DNA of 64,000 nucleotides from Methanomassiliicoccales archaeon (GCA_026394375.1 JAPKYJ010000022.1:1-64000); one strand, 5' to 3'; numbered from the stretch's first letter, positions 53,133 through 62,323 are shown. Translations and numbers: made by a program. Notes: generated by a model not told the origin, from the letters alone.

Positions 53133-54218
53133 ATGAAGACCAAAATTGTATTCTTAGGTGGATACCTCGGAGCTGGGAAGACAACGCTAGCCTATCATGT
53201 GGCTCGAGCGCTTAGCAAACAGGGGAAGTCCGTTTCGGTGGTCATGAACGACCAGGGAAATGTTCTGGTCGATACTCAGTTCATGAAGAATGCGGGGGTC
53301 GACGTTGGAGAGGTGGTCGGCGCCTGCTTCTGCACCAAGTTCGATGAGTTCGTGAAGAGCGCCAGGAGCTTGGTCGCCTTCGGAAAGCCCGACGTTATAA
53401 TCGCCGAGCCCATTGGGACATCCACCAGTCTGATGGCCTCCGTCATCAACCCCATGAAGACGCTCTACAAGGACGAGTTCCAGGTATCACCTCTGTTCGT
53501 GGTGGCAGATGGGCCAAGAGCCCTGGAGGATGCAGGGAGGCAAGAGAACCTCGGTCTTGGTCCGAAGAAGATGATCTTGGTCCATCAAATGCACGAGGCC
53601 GAAGTGATCGTCATCTCCAAAGTCGATCTGCTGTCCGAAGAGGGAAGGGCGGCGGTCGTGCGGGAGGTGGGGCGGCAGGTGCCAGATGCAGAGATCATTG
53701 AGTTCTCGTCCATTGACCAGAGGAACGTCTCGAGCATCTTGGAGATCATCGATTCCGACAGAGAAACGGCGAAGCAGGCACCCAAGGTCGACCAGCGGAT
53801 CTTCTCCATGGAGAAGGCTGCCATGGGATGGTACAGCGTCAGCTGCAGAATCTCATCCGGGGCGGGCAAGATCGACACCTACGACCTATTAATGGGGATG
53901 ATGAAGGAGATCGCCAAGCGCTTCAGGACCGACGACATAGCGCATGTGAAGATATTCTTGAATTCGCCGGGCGCAAGTGTCAAGATTAGCCTGGTCGAGG
54001 ACTCGATACAGGTCGATGATCTCAAAGGGGGCAGATACTTCGAAGGGGTGGCCGAACTGGTACTGAACTCTAGGGTGCGCTCTCCTCCAGAGCCGCTGCG
54101 GAGCTCCATTGAAGCGGTCATGGACGAGGCGTTCGCCAAAGCGGGGATCGAGGTTGTGGAAAGAAAGGTCGCGTGTTTCGTTCCCAAGCCAGATTCGCCG
54201 AAGTTCGTTTCCTCCTGA
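53133..54218 (+). CDS. Large G3E-like GTPase with atypical metal motif
   Basis: A 361-residue P-loop protein. GGYLGAGKTT is at residues 9-18, VMNDQG follows and the specificity motif ISKVDLL appears near residue 165. In place of the CxCC seen in CobW proteins it has GACFCTKF (residues 63-70), a CxC. The C-terminal 150 residues form a separate domain. It is therefore a divergent COG0523-type protein; metal-binding and role are unclear. No methyltransferase partner is adjacent. Confidence 0.72.
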   Translation: MKTKIVFLGGYLGAGKTTLAYHVARALSKQGKSVSVVMNDQGNVLVDTQFMKNAGVDVGEVVGACFCTKFDEFVKSARSLVAFGKPDVIIAEPIGTSTSLMASVINPMKTLYKDEFQVSPLFVVADGPRALEDAGRQENLGLGPKKMILVHQMHEAEVIVISKVDLLSEEGRAAVVREVGRQVPDAEIIEFSSIDQRNVSSILEIIDSDRETAKQAPKVDQRIFSMEKAAMGWYSVSCRISSGAGKIDTYDLLMGMMKEIAKRFRTDDIAHVKIFLNSPGASVKISLVEDSIQVDDLKGGRYFEGVAELVLNSRVRSPPEPLRSSIEAVMDEAFAKAGIEVVERKVACFVPKPDSPKFVSS

Positions 54219-54359
54219 TATCTGGAAGGGGCGGTGGATAGGCCTCATTCTCACCTAGTTCACAGCAACTCAACTGCCATCACTATTCAAGGGGCCCGGC
54301 TGTATAGAAGCTGTCCCGGATGGCGAACAGGTCTGGGAAGAACTTGGGACGGGGCTCGG

Positions 54360-55079
54360 TCAGGCGCAGCCTGCAATGGACCTCCGGAGCACGGTGCCAT
54401 CGGTGGAGATCACCACCGTTTCCACAGGCACGCTCTTGCCTGACTTCTCCATGGCCTTCTTCACCACACGATCCAGACCAGAGCAGCACGGCACCTCCAT
54501 GTGCACCAGTGTGATATCCTTGATGTTGTTGAGGGTGAGTATCTCAGCCAGCCTGTTGATGGATACCGGCACATCGTCCAGTTTCGGACAGCCGATCAAC
54601 GTCGCCTTCCCTTTGATGAAGTCCGAGTGCATGGCGGCGTAGGCGAAGGCAGTGCAATCGGCGGCCAGGAGCAGGTTTGCGTTCTTGAAGTAGGGAGCGT
54701 TGGGATGGGCCAGGCGCAACTGCACGGGCCAATTGGATAGCTGTGCCGACGGCTTTTCTCCCTTGGATTCCGACTTCGGCACGGGGATCCGTCTCAAGGC
54801 CGCGGAGGGACAGGCCAAGGGAATCACCTCACCCTTCTTATCGCTCAAGTGCTTCTTCACCGCCTCCTCGTCGAAGTCCGGCGCTTCGCGCTCCTCGATG
54901 ATCAGAGCTCCTTCCGGACATTCTCCGATGCACGCTCCCAGGCCATCGCAGAACACTTCCGATACGACCCTTGCCTTTCCACTTCTGATCTCGATGGCAC
55001 CTTCGGCGCACGCCAGCACGCACTTGCCGCAGCCGGTGCATTTCTCCTCATCGATTTTTATTATATTGCGCTTGGCCAT
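54360..55079 (-). CDS. 4Fe-4S ferredoxin-type protein
   Basis: A 239-residue protein with two ferredoxin motifs in the first 60 residues (CTGCGKCVLACAEGAIEI, then GLGACIGECPEGAL). The second has an unusual spacing, with the first Cys displaced (FCDGLGAC). The C-terminal half has further Cys (LLAADCTAFAY, LIGCPKLDD, EVPCCSGLD) that could bind another centre. It resembles iron-sulfur proteins seen beside hybrid-cluster or reductase genes; the role is unknown. Confidence 0.7.
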   Translation of the reverse strand: MAKRNIIKIDEEKCTGCGKCVLACAEGAIEIRSGKARVVSEVFCDGLGACIGECPEGALIIEEREAPDFDEEAVKKHLSDKKGEVIPLACPSAALRRIPVPKSESKGEKPSAQLSNWPVQLRLAHPNAPYFKNANLLLAADCTAFAYAAMHSDFIKGKATLIGCPKLDDVPVSINRLAEILTLNNIKDITLVHMEVPCCSGLDRVVKKAMEKSGKSVPVETVVISTDGTVLRRSIAGCA

Positions 55080-55210
55080 TGGAACCAGCCCTCCCTGCTC
55101 GGTCTCCTTCAGATTCGGCCGTTCATAAGTCTGTCGCCCCTGCCCCTTCGCATAAAGGCGATGCGAACCTCCAATAAGCTTCGCGACCGTTCCACCTAGG
55201 GGAATGCAGA

Positions 55211-56081
55211 ATGGGTCGAGACATCTTTCCCGATGAAGGAGAGGTGCGCTGGGTCGGCACCGGCTGGTTGGAAAGGCACCTCGAGGCAGACGTGCTGGTC
55301 ATAGACGCCCAACCGAACGTGCATGATTTCATACGCGGTCATATCCCGGGTGCGGTCTACCTGGGCGAAGAATCCCTTCGGCTTTCGGCAGGGGGGGGTT
55401 CTCCACAGTTGGCTTGACACCGACCTGGCCGAAAAGGTCCTCGCTTGAGTAGGCATCGACCAGGACCGGGAGGCGGTAGTGTACACCGGCACCAATCCCT
55501 CCTCGCCCGTGGGGGACGGCGTGCCGCAGGGCATGATCGCATACTCTCTCGTCCGGTATGGGCACAGAAATATCAGGATACTCGATGGGGGGTTCGATCT
55601 CTGGCGTCAAGAGGAAAGGGAGATATCCACTCGCTACCGATCAGCTGGAAAGGGCGTTTTTAGGCCCAAGGTGCGTCAGGACCTGCTCGTCGAATACAGT
55701 GAATTCCATGATATGGTGATGAGGAACGAAGCAGTGCATATCGACTTCCGTCCGAAGGCGCAGTATGAAGGAACCAGTCCTTGGCCCAAGCCTGGGCACA
55801 TCCCCGGAGCGGTGAGCCTACCCTGGTCTAGCCTCTACGAAGAGGGCAACCTCTGTCGGTTGCGGTCAGCGAAGGAGATCGAGGATGTGGTTCGAGCGAC
55901 AGGAGCGAGGCCCGAGGCCGATATCATTTGCTCCTGTGGGTCAGGGAGGAAGGCAGCCGCGCAGCTCGTCGTGCTCAGATGGTTCCTGGGATTCCCCAAG
56001 GTGAGGCTTTTCGAGGCATCGATGACCGAGTGGTGCGCTCATTCTGAGAACCCGACCGTCACAGGTCCCTCTCCACGGTGA
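55211..56081 (+). pseudogene. Tandem-rhodanese sulfurtransferase broken at a G8 tract
   Basis: The N-terminal frame (55211-55417: DVLVIDAQPNVHDFIRGHIPGAVYLG) is a rhodanese start. At 55391-55398 a run of eight G shifts it. The correct continuation is in another frame, which also meets a TGA at 55446-55448 before the second half resumes (GMIAYSLVRYGHRNIRILDGGFDLW). The second rhodanese domain (55690-56030) shows the active-site Cys region CSCGSGRKA. Two lesions make decay more likely than a sequencing slip, though the G8 run is a classic error and phase-variation site. Confidence 0.72.
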
Positions 56082-56101
56082 GCCAAAGATCTAGGTTCGG
56101 A

Positions 56102-56372
56102 TCAACGAAGGCGCGCTTCTAGTTGAGCCAGTATCGTCCGGTTACTCAGTCGGCGATAGATTTCCATCGCCACCTTGACGTGCCTCCTCATCTCCTCTGC
56201 AAGGCCTTGCGATTCCAGGCTATCGGCGAACCATCCTTGCGTGATGGCTTCGCAGACAAGTCCAAGGGCGTCTCCGCAGGGCTCTTCCAGGGCTTGCCTG
56301 AGTTCCCAATTGCTCTTGGCAGTCTAGTCATTCGACGATTCTGCGCTGCTCCGATAGCAGAGCCCTCTTCAT
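56102..56372 (-). pseudogene. Small frameshifted gene of unknown function
   Basis: On the minus strand an ATG at 56372, with a good Shine-Dalgarno (AGGGAGAAG), opens MKRALLSEQRRIVE and then stops. About 70 coding-like residues (AKSNWELRQALEEP ... ILAQLEARLR) follow in another frame to a TGA at 56102. A single indel near 56330 would join them into about 89 residues. I recognise no family. It fills the 337-base gap between the rhodanese and the carboxypeptidase; the rest of that gap shows nothing. Confidence 0.4.
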
Positions 56373-56417
56373 CTTCTCCCTTGATGCCTTTGGGCCCTGG
56401 TCTTGAAACTCTTTACA

Positions 56418-57947
56418 TTAGCAGAGTCTGTTGCACTTCTCCTCCAAGTACGTCAGGAAGGGCTCGATGGTCAAGTCTTGGCCAGTGACCACTCTGACCA
56501 GATCGCCTGGGTCGTACAGATTGCCCTTGCTATGCACGTTGCTCACGAGCCATTGCTTCACGTTCGAGAAGTCACCACGCCGAATGTCCTGCTTCCAGTC
56601 TGGTAGGTCAGCATTCATCTTTCTCAGGAACATGCCTCCATAGATGTTGCCCAGGGCGTAGCTGGGGAAGTAGCCGAACGAGCCAGCGGCCCAGTGGGTA
56701 TCCTGCATGACGCCTTCCGAATCGTTCTCGATCTCCAGGCCCAGATACTTCTCGTACTTCTCGTTCCAGGCCCGGGGCAGATCGTCCACTGACAGTTTGC
56801 CGGCGAAGATGTCGCGCTCCATCTCAAAGCGGATTATCACGTGCAGCCCGTAGGTCACCTCGTCCGCCTCCACCCGTATCTTCGACGGCTGGACGGCGTT
56901 GACCGCGGCCACGAAATCATTGAGCTTCACTCCTCGGAGCGATCTTCCGGTGATGCGACGCAGCCGGGGCATGAAGTAGGCCAGGAACTCAGGGCTTCGT
57001 CCGACCATGTTCTCCACGAAGCGGCTCTGCGACTCGTGTATGCCGTAGCTGCACGGCGTGCCAATCGTCTGGTACATCCATTCGCGCGGAAGGTTCTGAT
57101 CGTAGAGGGCGTGCCCACCCTCATGCAGCACGCTGAAGAGGCTGGAGACGAAGCGGTCTTCGTAGTAGTGAGTGGTGATGCGGACGTCGTCGTAGTAGCC
57201 GGTTGTGAAGGGATGCTCGGTCTCATCCAGCCTTCCGGCTGCATTCGCGCTGGTGGTGTCGAAGCCGATGAACTTCATCGCCGCTTCGCTGATGCGCCGC
57301 TGAGCTGCGAAGGATACCTTGCGCGAGAGGATCAAGTCATCGATCTTCTTGCCCGAGGTCTCCACCTTTCTCATGATGCGTATCAACCCATCCCTCATGC
57401 CTGAGAACACTTGGTCGATGCGCTGGGCGGTCATTCCATGCTCGAACGTGTCTATGAGCGCATCATACGGCGTCTTGGTCCCCTTGACCTGCATGAGGAT
57501 GTCGGCGGCGCGCTTCTTCAGCTGGATCATCTTAGCCAGCTCGGGCTTGAACATGTCATAGTCCTTGGCAGCCTTGGCCTTCTTCCAGATGCCCACGGTC
57601 AGGGCCTGCTGCTTCGCGAGGTCCGTGACGAGATCATCAGGCAGCTTCGACGCTTCGTTGTAGTCTCTCCGTGCCAGCTCGACGGCTCTCTTATGGCCGG
57701 CCGATAGTGAGGCGAAGCCTGCGCTTGTCTCAACCTCATCGAGTAGGGCCGCGAACCGCTGGTCGACCTGCATCTTGTGTAGCGTGAGCTCGAGCATGGC
57801 CAGCTGTTCGCTGCGCAACTGCAGCGCCTTAGGGGGCATCATCGTTTCCATGTCCCAGTAGACGACCATCAGCGCAGAGCGCATCACGTACAGTTCCTTC
57901 ATCCTGGCCGCAAGCTGGTCATAGGCTTCTTGTGAACGAGACGACAA
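56418..57947 (-). CDS. M32-family metallocarboxypeptidase
   Basis: A 509-residue enzyme of the thermostable carboxypeptidase Taq family. The zinc motif HEGGHALYDQ (HExxH) near residue 275 and HESQSRFVEN near residue 305 match the family, and the all-helical length is standard. It removes C-terminal residues from peptides in the cytoplasm. The TTG start is uncertain; residue 16 (MKELYVMR) is an alternative. Confidence 0.9.
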   Translation of the reverse strand: MSSRSQEAYDQLAARMKELYVMRSALMVVYWDMETMMPPKALQLRSEQLAMLELTLHKMQVDQRFAALLDEVETSAGFASLSAGHKRAVELARRDYNEASKLPDDLVTDLAKQQALTVGIWKKAKAAKDYDMFKPELAKMIQLKKRAADILMQVKGTKTPYDALIDTFEHGMTAQRIDQVFSGMRDGLIRIMRKVETSGKKIDDLILSRKVSFAAQRRISEAAMKFIGFDTTSANAAGRLDETEHPFTTGYYDDVRITTHYYEDRFVSSLFSVLHEGGHALYDQNLPREWMYQTIGTPCSYGIHESQSRFVENMVGRSPEFLAYFMPRLRRITGRSLRGVKLNDFVAAVNAVQPSKIRVEADEVTYGLHVIIRFEMERDIFAGKLSVDDLPRAWNEKYEKYLGLEIENDSEGVMQDTHWAAGSFGYFPSYALGNIYGGMFLRKMNADLPDWKQDIRRGDFSNVKQWLVSNVHSKGNLYDPGDLVRVVTGQDLTIEPFLTYLEEKCNRLC

Positions 57948-58104
57948 GTTATCTTGCAGGAGAATCCAGTACGGAGTCTTAACCCCTGCGGGTGTCGGGA
58001 GTCACTTCGTCTACATCAGACCCTTCTCTGCCGTGGTCGTCCGCTCCTCCGCTGGTTGACGCCGGCGGGGAGGGGGGATTGCCCGTAGGAATGCCTGAAA
58101 CGGG

Positions 58105-58878
58105 CTAGCCTATCCCTATCTCTTCTCTGATCTCCTTCTCCAGGTCAAGCTGCTTGATCTTGTTGCGCATGAAGATCAAGGCGTACCAGGCCACTGCACC
58201 CCCTACGATCGCACTGGAGATCAGGTTCACGAAATCCTTGGTCAGCTGATCGCTTGCCATGATGGACGCGGAGGCAAAGAGGTTGAAGATGGCGTGCAGG
58301 ATGATGGCGGCGATCACGTAGGAGAACCAGGGGGCTTTGCCGGTCTTCTTCTTCGTCAGCAGCATGCCCACGCCGAACCCGGCGATGGCTGCGGTGCTCA
58401 TATGCATGACGGTCGAAGTGAAGGTACGTATCAGGACGCTGGCTGCCAGTCCGTTCGCCCCGCTGGAGTAGACCTCGCCATAGAAATAGAGAATGTTCTC
58501 CATCATGGCAAATCCCAGTCCAATGGCCGCGCCGTACACCAGACCGTTTTCAGGTTCGACCACGCGCCCACGCAAGGCAACGAGCGAACCCGCCTTGACC
58601 GTTTCCTCCACGATTGGAGCGACCAGGATGGCCACGAGCACTCCTTGCAGGGTGGCGCTGAAAGGTTGGAAGTCGCCGAAGTCGTCCAGGGGAAGACCGA
58701 GCAGAACCAGGATCACCGCACCTGCACCGGCGACGATAGCTCCTATGACAAGAGCGTAGATCACCATGCTCCACGGTTCTCGATGATACAGTTCCATCCT
58801 TCGCACCCAGAAGAGAAACACCAGGGCGATAGCGATAGCGATCGCCACCCCAACGAGATACAAGAAGGCATTCGCCAT
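58105..58878 (-). CDS. PrsW-family intramembrane metalloprotease
   Basis: A membrane protein of about 257 residues with about eight helices and the PrsW-type motifs: VAPIVEETVKAGS (the EExxK region), VYGAAIGLGFAMMEN, and STVMHMSTAAIAG (His ligand). Family members cleave membrane proteins in stress signalling. The ATG at 58878 is favoured because a TATA-like cctattatg ends about 26 bases upstream, giving a leaderless message; ATGs at 58905 and 59031 are alternatives. Confidence 0.78.
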   Translation of the reverse strand: MANAFLYLVGVAIAIAIALVFLFWVRRMELYHREPWSMVIYALVIGAIVAGAGAVILVLLGLPLDDFGDFQPFSATLQGVLVAILVAPIVEETVKAGSLVALRGRVVEPENGLVYGAAIGLGFAMMENILYFYGEVYSSGANGLAASVLIRTFTSTVMHMSTAAIAGFGVGMLLTKKKTGKAPWFSYVIAAIILHAIFNLFASASIMASDQLTKDFVNLISSAIVGGAVAWYALIFMRNKIKQLDLEKEIREEIGIG

Positions 58879-58909
58879 ATTGGGGACAATAAATCTGCAT
58901 GACATAATA

Positions 58910-59288
58910 GGTTTTCCTGCTTCTTCAGGGACCGGTCCTCGACCCAGCTTAAGGATCGGTGTACGAGATGGCAAGTCATCGATGAGATGCCCGCACGGAG
59001 TGATGTGAATGGTGGGTCTGTCCGAACTCAACAGAAGGACCTATCCAGCACGACGATTCTACATTCGGAATTAAGGACGAAATCCTGCCTGCTCACAGAT
59101 GACCGAAACGGATTACTGGCTTTTTTTCAGGAAACACCTTACCCTCATTTTTGGGAGACTCAAGCAAATTTTAATGGTCGGAACACCGAGTCGTTTCATT
59201 CCTATTACCAATAGATAGGATTGTGGGGGTTCAGCGCCAAAGCCACAAATCATTAAGGCATCAATCAGACTTACTAATTCCAGCTAAT
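58910..59288. other. AT-rich gene-free interval
   Basis: About 400 bases between the PrsW-like and LRR genes are markedly richer in A and T than the flanks, especially 59040-59298. I see no gene, tRNA or clear repeat. The composition suggests foreign DNA together with, or before, the surface protein. Confidence 0.5.
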
Positions 59289-59295
59289 CTTTATT
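59289..59295 (+). promoter_or_regulatory. Candidate TATA box of the LRR surface protein
   Basis: ctttatt lies about 37 bases before the preferred ATG at 59329. Archaeal spacing would give a leader of about 10 bases. Confidence 0.35.
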
Positions 59296-59328
59296 GAATT
59301 GAGGCGTGATGTCAGATCGGGTGCGTTC

Positions 59329-60576
59329 ATGAAACAGAAAACATGCAAGAACGTGAGGTCCACGATCTTCGTGCTACTGTTGTTATTGGGCGCGTTCTTC
59401 GTCGTTGCCACAGATACGGTGGCCGCAGACTCAGAGGGCGACTATACCTATACAGTGAGCGGCGGCTTTGCCACTATCACGGGATACACTGGCACTGGCG
59501 GAGCGATCACGATCCCCTCGACACTAGGTGGCTATCCCACGGTGGCCATCGGGGACTATGCGTTCCAAGATTGCACCCCCCTGACCTCCGTGACGATACC
59601 GGATAGCGTCATCTCCATCGGGTACGGGGCGTTCAACGATTGCCCCTTCCTGATCTCCGTGACCATTCCCGACAATGTCACGTCCATCGGGGGCTATGCG
59701 TTCTACGCCTGCACCTCCCTGATCTCCGTGACCATTCCCGACAACGTCACCACCATCGGGAACGGTGCGTTCACTTCCTGCACCTCCCTGACCAACGTGA
59801 CCATAGGGAAAGGCGTCACATCAATCGGGCTGTATGCGTTCTCCTTTTGCAGCTCCCTGACCTCGGTGACCATCCCGAACAATGTCACGTTCATAGGAGA
59901 TCATGCGTTCGGTGCCTGTAGCTCTTTGACCTCGATAGATGTGAACGCAGACAACGCGCACTATGCCAGCATAGATGGAGTGCTGTACGACAAGGCTTTG
60001 ACCACTCTGATCCAGTATCCGACCGGAAAGTCTGGGGGGAAATTCACAATCCCTAACAGCGTCACAACTATCGAAGACTATGCGTTCTCCGACTGTTTCT
60101 CCCTGACCTCCTTGATCATCTCCAACGGCGTCACTTCCATCGGGGACTATGCGTTCTCCGACTGCAGCTCCCTGACATCTGTGACCATCCCGAATAATGT
60201 CACGTCCATAGGAAACAATGCGTTCTCCAGCTGCAGCTCCCTGACATCCGTAAACATAGGAAGCGGCGTCACTACCATCGAGGACTATGCGTTCTCCGAC
60301 TGCAGCTCCCTGGCATCAATAACATTCTCAGGACTCGTTGCGCCGACCACCGTTGGTGCCAATTGGATCCTAGGTACGGACGCGAGAGGCCATGCATACG
60401 TCGCCTCGAATTTCCCCGCCCCAGGGGGCGATTTCTATGGATTGACGATGGGTGCGGTCATATCCAACAGCCCGACGAGCGATAATACAGTGCTGATACT
60501 GGTGGCAGTGATCGCGATTGCCGTAATCCTGGGGGCGGTGCTGTTCGTCCTGCGCAAGCGTAGGAGCAAGAAGTAG
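59329..60576 (+). CDS. BspA-type leucine-rich-repeat surface protein
   Basis: A 415-residue protein with a signal peptide (hydrophobic FVLLLLLGAFFVVA), about ten BspA-type repeats of 23 residues (consensus SLTSVTIPNNVTSIGNNAFSSC), a 40-residue spacer in the middle (NAHYASIDGVLYDK) and a C-terminal helix with a basic tail (LRKRRSKK) as a membrane anchor. Such proteins mediate adhesion in bacteria and are common in gut and host-associated archaea. The ATG at 59329 replaces the TTG at 59299. The repeats are also similar at DNA level, so the repeat number can change. Confidence 0.85.
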   Translation: MKQKTCKNVRSTIFVLLLLLGAFFVVATDTVAADSEGDYTYTVSGGFATITGYTGTGGAITIPSTLGGYPTVAIGDYAFQDCTPLTSVTIPDSVISIGYGAFNDCPFLISVTIPDNVTSIGGYAFYACTSLISVTIPDNVTTIGNGAFTSCTSLTNVTIGKGVTSIGLYAFSFCSSLTSVTIPNNVTFIGDHAFGACSSLTSIDVNADNAHYASIDGVLYDKALTTLIQYPTGKSGGKFTIPNSVTTIEDYAFSDCFSLTSLIISNGVTSIGDYAFSDCSSLTSVTIPNNVTSIGNNAFSSCSSLTSVNIGSGVTTIEDYAFSDCSSLASITFSGLVAPTTVGANWILGTDARGHAYVASNFPAPGGDFYGLTMGAVISNSPTSDNTVLILVAVIAIAVILGAVLFVLRKRRSKK

Positions 60577-60771
60577 GTGGTGCACAAATTATTTATCATT
60601 TCCTTTCCTCTGCGAAAACGTGACTTGAGCATCCACTTGGCACTCGGACACCCGAGTATCGTGAAACGGTGGTCCGCATGATCGTGGGAGGGCTGGTGCT
60701 ACCCGGACCATTGTCAAAGAGAACCTATTTTCCCAATTGCGCAGAAGAATGAAAGTACTGGATATGGATAG

Positions 60772-60847
60772 TGGTGGGTCTGTCCGGATTTGAACCGGAG
60801 TCACCAGCACCCCAAGCTGGAAGGATACCAAGCTACCCCACAGACCC
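60772..60847 (-). tRNA. tRNA-Pro (anticodon GGG), CCA encoded
   Basis: The minus strand folds as a standard tRNA. The acceptor stem is GGGTCTG/CAGACCC, the anticodon arm CCAGC-TTGGGGT-GCTGG has anticodon GGG, and the T arm is CCGG-TTCAAAT-CCGG. The discriminator A is followed by a genomic CCA (60772-60774). It has no intron. It lies just downstream of rpoN on the same strand, so it may be processed from the ribosomal-protein transcript. Confidence 0.92.
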
Positions 60848-60873
60848 GGATAAAGATTGGATTGTAAGGTGTT

Positions 60874-61065
60874 TCAGCCCAGGGGGATGATATCGTCCAC
60901 CAGGTCCGCGTGCGCCACGATCATGCGGCGGCAGCAGTACCGGGACAGGCCTAGATCGTCCAGCACCGTCTGGGGGTCCTCGCCCAGCTGCACCCTCTTG
61001 ACGAAGGTCTGGTACGAGGATCCTATGACCTTGCCGCAGGTGAAGCAGCGGACAGGTATGATCAT
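60874..61065 (-). CDS. rpoN: RNA polymerase subunit N (Rpb10)
   Basis: A 63-residue zinc-binding subunit with CFTCG at residues 7-11 and RYCCRRM near residue 42. Together they form the zinc site of Rpb10. It is the end of the L18e-L13-S9-RpoN operon; rpoK and rps2, often next, are not present. Confidence 0.95.
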   Translation of the reverse strand: MIIPVRCFTCGKVIGSSYQTFVKRVQLGEDPQTVLDDLGLSRYCCRRMIVAHADLVDDIIPLG

Positions 61066-61071
61066 TTCTCC

Positions 61072-61473
61072 TCACCTGTAGGACTTCTGGCGCTTCTTGC
61101 GCGCGCCGCGGCCCAGGGGCTTCTTGGGCAGCTTGCGCCTCGGGTCGGAGACGACGAGCGTCCTGTCGAGCAACTTGAAGCTCCGCTCCATCTCCTCATC
61201 CTTGAAGAACTCCACCAGTCCCTTGGCGATGGCGGTGCGGACCGCTTCCGCCTGGCCCATGACCCCGCCTCCGCGCACGCTCACGTCGATATCCACCTTC
61301 GCCGCCCGCTCTGGGACCAGCATCAATGGTTCCATGGCCTTCAAGCGAGCGAGCTCCGGCGTCATGATGTCCACCGGCACGCGGTTCACGCGCACTTTTC
61401 CAGTGCCATCGCGCACGGATGCTCGCGCCACCGCCATCTTCCTCTTACCGCTGGTGTTAACGATTTCCGCCAT
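61072..61473 (-). CDS. rps9: Ribosomal protein S9
   Basis: A 133-residue archaeal S9 (uS9). The start TSGKRKMAVARASVRDGTGK and the end RKLPKKPLGRGARKKRQKSYR contain the conserved KKRQKSYR tail that reaches the decoding site. It lies seven bases from rpoN. Confidence 0.96.
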   Translation of the reverse strand: MAEIVNTSGKRKMAVARASVRDGTGKVRVNRVPVDIMTPELARLKAMEPLMLVPERAAKVDIDVSVRGGGVMGQAEAVRTAIAKGLVEFFKDEEMERSFKLLDRTLVVSDPRRKLPKKPLGRGARKKRQKSYR

Positions 61474-61477
61474 CTGC

Positions 61478-61900
61478 TCACCTCACCTTGGACCCTAGGT
61501 ACGCGGAGACCTCGCTCAGCGTGACATATTTGTCCCGGCTGAACCGGCCCGTCGCACCCTCGAACTTGACCTTCTCCGAGGCCTCGAACTCCTTCGGAAC
61601 GCCGACGTACACCTTCAGCTTGCGGTAGGCATCTCGTCCAATTGGCCTGTCCCAAGGGAGCATGCCGCGCACCGTGCGCTTGAATATCAGATCCGCCCGC
61701 CTGGGGTAGAACGGTCCGTGGATGACCTTGCCTCGGCGCTTCTTCTGCTTGTAAGAGGCGAACACATGCTCGTGCGAACCGGTCACTATGGCCTTCTCAG
61801 CGTTCACCACGACCACGTCCTCGCCCTGGAGTATCTTCTTGGCCACGGTGGTGCACAGCCTTCCCAGGATATTGCCATCGGCATCGATAACGGTGACCAT
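61478..61900 (-). CDS. rpl13: Ribosomal protein L13
   Basis: A 140-residue archaeal L13 (uL13), with VIDADGNILGRLCTTVAK at the N-terminus and GPFYPRRADLIFKRTVRGMLP in the middle, both typical of the family. It follows rpl18e by 4 bases. Confidence 0.96.
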   Translation of the reverse strand: MVTVIDADGNILGRLCTTVAKKILQGEDVVVVNAEKAIVTGSHEHVFASYKQKKRRGKVIHGPFYPRRADLIFKRTVRGMLPWDRPIGRDAYRKLKVYVGVPKEFEASEKVKFEGATGRFSRDKYVTLSEVSAYLGSKVR

Positions 61901-61904
61901 CTTC

Positions 61905-62267
61905 TCACCCCATGATGCGCACGTCCCGGCCGCTGGGCGCCTCGCGCACCAGTTCCGGGATGGTAAGCTGCCTGCCGCCGGCCGCCTCGATCTTCTTCGC
62001 CGCCGAGCCGGAGAATCTGTATGCTGCCACGGTCAGCTTCTTGCTGATGCTTCCCGCCCCCAGCACCTTTCCCGGTACGACGATGATGTCTCCTTCCTGG
62101 GCGTAGCGCTCCAACCGGCTAAGGTTGACCTCGGCCCAGCTGCGGCTCGGCTTCTCGAACCTAAGCGCAATGTCTCGCCAGATATCGGCACCCTTCTCCC
62201 GCGATTGCTCCTTCAGGTTGCTGATGAGGAGCATCAGGTTCGGGTCCGTCTTCTTACTGTCCTTCAT
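61905..62267 (-). CDS. rpl18e: Ribosomal protein L18e
   Basis: A 120-residue archaeal L18e (eL18), with the family end [19 protein letters not shown]. It is first in the operon and is preceded by a TATA-like sequence. Confidence 0.95.
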   Translation of the reverse strand: MKDSKKTDPNLMLLISNLKEQSREKGADIWRDIALRFEKPSRSWAEVNLSRLERYAQEGDIIVVPGKVLGAGSISKKLTVAAYRFSGSAAKKIEAAGGRQLTIPELVREAPSGRDVRIMG

Positions 62268-62314
62268 GGTTCTGACTCTCCCGACATTGGGTAGGAGGCT
62301 CTAATAGAGAGGTC

Positions 62315-62323
62315 TTTAATAAA
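62315..62323 (-). promoter_or_regulatory. Candidate TATA box of the ribosomal operon
   Basis: On the minus strand, tttattaaa lies about 50 bases before the L18e ATG. Archaeal spacing gives a leader of about 25 bases. Confidence 0.5.

Noticed and set aside
55479-56081. An independent single-domain rhodanese gene starting at 55479
   Set aside because: Its start cuts into the first rhodanese domain, and the missing part is found in the neighbouring frame, so it is the second half of a broken tandem protein.
56102-56372. An in-frame TAG read as pyrrolysine in the small broken gene
   Set aside because: The frame containing the TAG has no start codon upstream and meets a TGA about 18 codons earlier. 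An indel is simpler.
59329-60576. Regular DNA repeats that could be taken for a CRISPR array
   Set aside because: The repeats are in frame, 69 bases long without unique spacers, and encode a conserved leucine-rich-repeat protein.
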